NCBI GenBank assembly: GCA_050084985.1
Contig: JBITNC010000002.1
Coordinates: forward strand, 20,398,001 to 20,462,000
DNA from: Nageia nagi
Taxonomy: Eukaryota; Pinophyta
Reading direction: 5' to 3'
DNA length: 64,000 nucleotides
Shown: positions 61,240 to 64,000 of the stretch, one piece after another
Layout of the letters: each line of letters opens with the position of its first letter
How positions within the stretch are numbered: position 1 is the stretch's first letter
Notes under the pieces: model-generated
What the model was told of the DNA's origin: nothing
What the model saw: only the letters and a program-made list of their open reading frames with translations
Databases searched by the model: none
Position numbers and translations under genes: made by a program

Positions 61240-62125
61240 TTAACTATGGGTGTGTCTCTTAATGACACTTCATCGTTGCATGAAGTTGTTGGAGTGGAGG
61301 ATGGCGCCCAGCAAGCACCCATACAAGTTTCTACCAAAAGTGGAGCATGAGGTAACTTTGCTATTCCTCAAGCTTTTATTCATGTAGAAGAATTTTGAAG
61401 TTCTTGTCCATGGTTTGAGTCACACACCCTTGTGGGTTATTTCCTTGGTTGTATCCCAAATGATACCCTTGTGCACACCTGGGTTAGCCAAGTTTGGAGT
61501 CCATATGGAGTCAAAGTTGAGAATGTGCAAAATCTTACCAAAGGATTTTTTATTTTCTATTTTTTTTTATCATGTGCATGCTCAGAAAGTTCTTATTAAA
61601 GGTCCTTGGGTAGTCTGTAATTCTCTTTTATTCCTACAACCTTATAGTGAAGGGTTTAATGTAGGGAATGAAGATGTTATGGATGTTCTTGTTTGGGTTG
61701 AGTTCCTTGGGATTCCTATTCCCATATGGAAGTTTTTACACACCTTCGCCACAAGTATTGGTCAATTTGTGTGTTTTGAACCTGAGCGCTTTTTCCTGGC
61801 TCAACCTTCTTGGAGAGTGTGTCAAAGTTGATTTAACTAGTGACCTTCTAGAGTTCATAAACATCAACATTGGTAAAGAGATTCTACATCAAAGGGTGGA
61901 TTTTATTGGGCTCTCGAACACTTTCTACCTTTTTCATTCCCCTAACCACAAGATTTATGATTACCCATTCATAATGGGTACATTCAAAGAGAAACCCTCA
62001 GTTCCCCCTCCTTCATCTTCCAACCTAGGGCCTTCAAATAAAGGTGGGGACGATGAATGGACCATAGTTAACAATCATCACAACCATCATCTTGCACAAC
62101 AAGAAATGGTTACTATAACTTAATA
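61240..62125 (+). pseudogene. LINE ORF1 (DUF4283-type) relic
   Basis: Across frames: TLVGYFLGCIPNDTLVHTWV and SQVWSPYGVKVENVQNLTKG (about 61420-61545), then HAQKVLIKGPWVVCNSLLFL, QPYSEGFNV and VLVWVEFLGIPIPIWKFLHT (61571-61741), the DUF4283 pattern of plant L1 ORF1. After a frameshift near 61815: CVKVDLTSDLLEFININIGK and a dead zinc knuckle FYLFHSPNHKIYDYPF, where the expected Cys residues are Phe or Tyr. ORF1 binds element RNA in intact relatives. Confidence 0.8.
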
Positions 62126-62489
62126 ACCTAGTCCTATGGTCATTTCAGACATGCAACCCCTTCGGGCAATCAATGTTATTCAACCACCTCCAATTGTCAA
62201 CCTTGCTCTGATGTTAGCTTTTGAACCTCTGCTCAACTCTATTTGGTCGGGCCCTTCCTTTGCTTCCATTGTTGTGATGCCTCCTCTTATTCTTGGGATG
62301 GAGGATAGCTCTAGAGGCAAATTGGATTGCTCTCACAGTCCATAAAGAGGTATTCCTTTAGGGCCTATTGAGAAACGACAAAAGGTGGGAGCTTCACATG
62401 GTGATAGTAATTCATTTGCATCCCTACATATTTTAGAGGATTCAAAGGATGTTATGGAGATTCAAACCCATGATCTTTCTTAATGATTT
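62126..62489 (+). pseudogene. LINE spacer between ORF1 and ORF2
   Basis: Pro/Ser-rich frames (PLRAINVIQPPPIVNLALML, FASIVVMPPLILGMEDSS) like the low-complexity C-terminal tail of L1 ORF1 proteins. Stops on both sides. Confidence 0.5.
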
Positions 62490-64000
62490 ATTTCTCATGA
62501 AATGTAAGAGGGTTGACAAACCCAACCTGTAAGTATACGATCCGAAGTGAGCTTAATGATATCACTCACTCTTTTGGAAAGCTCGATTTTGTCTATTTAC
62601 AAGAAGTTAAAATTGTTGACTTTCTTTCGCATTGTACTAGTGCTTTTCTCTAGTTACGGAGCCCCTTTTTCATACCAATCCTTCCATAGGGAAAGGAGGT
62701 GTCTTCACTTTCATTTCTCCAAAGTGGAAATTGAATGTGTGGTCTAAAGGTGTTGACCCTTTGAATCAAATTGTCTAGGTGTTGCTTGAGGTGTCAGGGC
62801 AACCTTTTGGAATTATCAATGTTTATGCTTCTAATGATGCTCATGATAGAATAAATTCATGGATGTGGCTTGGCTTATCTCTTCCTTTTTCTACTTGGGT
62901 TTTATGTGGGGACTCTAACATGGTGGAAAAACCCTTCAATAAGAAAAGTCAAACCCCCATGCGATGGAAATTGGATGAGAGAGAGGCTTGGTTTTTTATG
63001 AAAAATAAAATTAGTTTGTTTGATCCCAATGTTGGTTTTTCTCTTGTCTACTTTTCGAAAGCCCATTGGTTCACCTGGTCTAATTTCCAAGCCAATTCTG
63101 ATAGAGTTCTTAAATGGCTTGACAAGTGTATGTATTTTGAAAGTGATTTTTTTTTTCATTTTAAGACACTCTCCCATGTTCTACCTTTTGTTTATGTTGT
63201 TTTAGATACCACTGTATATGACCATGCCCCCATCCTTTTTGCTATCTCTTATGATCATGTCCAAGTCAGGGTTTTCAATTCTCAATTTTATTTGAACACC
63301 TCTCTCTTGCAGCATCCCTCTATGAGAGCTCATATCAGTTGAATCTATAACTTAATTCGTATACCAACTAGTTCTTCTGGTTGGATCCAATGGTGGAATA
63401 ACTCTATTATCCAAACCACTAAAGTCCTTTGCATCCGTAGTGTTAAATTTGCTAAGAGAAGGCAAAAATGTAACCAAGTTGTGAAAATTGAGCTTGCTCA
63501 TGCCACGTGAAACCTTGAAGCCAACCCCTTCAGTGCCCTTGATCAAGTGTATGTTGTTGCTATCTGCCATGAAATTAGGAAAGTTGATCTTTATGAGGCC
63601 AAGGGAGCACAAATTTATGCCCATCTTAATAGGATTAATGTTAGGGATAAGGTATCTAAAGAATTCTTTATATGTCTTCGCCCTCCCATTCATGTGTCTC
63701 ATTTTCAAGCTATTTAGTATGATGGAGTTCATCTTACCTCCCTTTCAGATATAATTTCAACTTTTGTTGCTCATTACCAAAAGGTCTTTACTTCTTAATC
63801 TCTTTCACCTATTTTCCAACAAGCTTTGGATGATTGTTGTGTTGTCATATCTCTCAAGCTTTCCCACGCTTAAAGGCCACTTGTGATACACCTCTCTCCT
63901 TAGAGGATTTGAAATCTGCTCTCTCATAGGTGGCTAATAATAAAGCTTTTAGTATTAATGATTTTCCCTATGAATTTTATAAGGAGTTCTGGGACATGCT
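62490..64000 (+). pseudogene. LINE ORF2: endonuclease and start of reverse transcriptase, runs off window
   Basis: Degraded start KRVDKPNL...TIRSELNDITHSFGKLDFVYLQE, then an open stretch of 187 codons (62779-63342) with FGIINVYASNDAHDRINSWM, WVLCGDSNMVEKPFNKKSQT (GDFN active-site motif reads GDSN), SKAHWFTWSNFQANSDRVLK, WLDKCM and DTTVYDHAPILF (the terminal SDHxP motif reads YDHAP). Beyond it, with stops, NPFSALDQVYVVAICHEIRK, AYHQ-like linker text, LSVANNKAFSINDFPYEF and YKEFWDML, where the RT domain begins. L1-type target-primed element; the 3' half is outside the window. Confidence 0.85.

Overview
The window looks like gene-poor nuclear DNA of a seed plant with a large, repeat-filled genome. 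A gymnosperm, probably a conifer, is the best guess (inference). The reasons are AT-rich sequence, GT-AG introns of 0.6 to 2.8 kb in the one well-defined host gene, many old nested LTR retrotransposons and LINEs, PPR pseudogene debris, and a phenylpropenal/2-alkenal double-bond reductase gene. There are no bacterial operons, rRNA genes or CRISPR arrays.

Layout. 1-1400: repeat field carrying about 14 copies of a GATA-containing near-palindrome, six of them in exact 72-bp register. 1696-3793: 3' end of an unidentified retroelement and non-coding DNA. 3799-12623: a complete LTR retrotransposon with two 476-bp LTRs, a tRNA-iMet-type primer site, a polypurine tract and a 5-bp target duplication (TAAGG), but no recognisable gag-pol, so a LARD-like non-autonomous element. 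13500-14761: 3' end of a related element. 14762-22880: mostly featureless, with a LINE fragment, a tRNA-Gln-like relic and a perfect GC-rich hairpin. 22880-31396: nested Ty3/gypsy elements. A plus-strand gag-protease-RT relic is cut by a minus-strand element that keeps gag and protease but shows no RT, and that element's distal LTR is itself interrupted twice.

31369-32980 (minus): the most unusual locus. One reading frame joins an RLT (homeobox-DDT) fragment, a CSI1-type armadillo-repeat fragment, an unidentified segment and the degenerate chromodomain tail of a gypsy integrase, and it runs into a gypsy LTR. 34185-35348 (plus): intact Lys/Glu/Asp-rich coding exon. 36590-49900: PPR pseudogene pieces, duplicated anonymous segments, tandem repeats, a decayed LINE, an A1 aspartyl-protease fragment and a copia gag relic with a 23-bp inverted repeat. 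49906-51040: a clean solo LTR with GACAT target duplications.

52404-58950 (minus): NADPH-dependent double-bond reductase gene with five coding exons and a predicted 5'-UTR exon and TATA promoter. Splice phases agree across it, but exon 2 lacks about 13 nt, which shifts the frame, so this copy may be inactive. 61240-64000 (plus): an L1-type LINE (ORF1, endonuclease, start of RT) that runs off the window. Apart from the reductase and the KED-type exon, nearly every coding signal is a broken mobile element or a captured or duplicated gene fragment.
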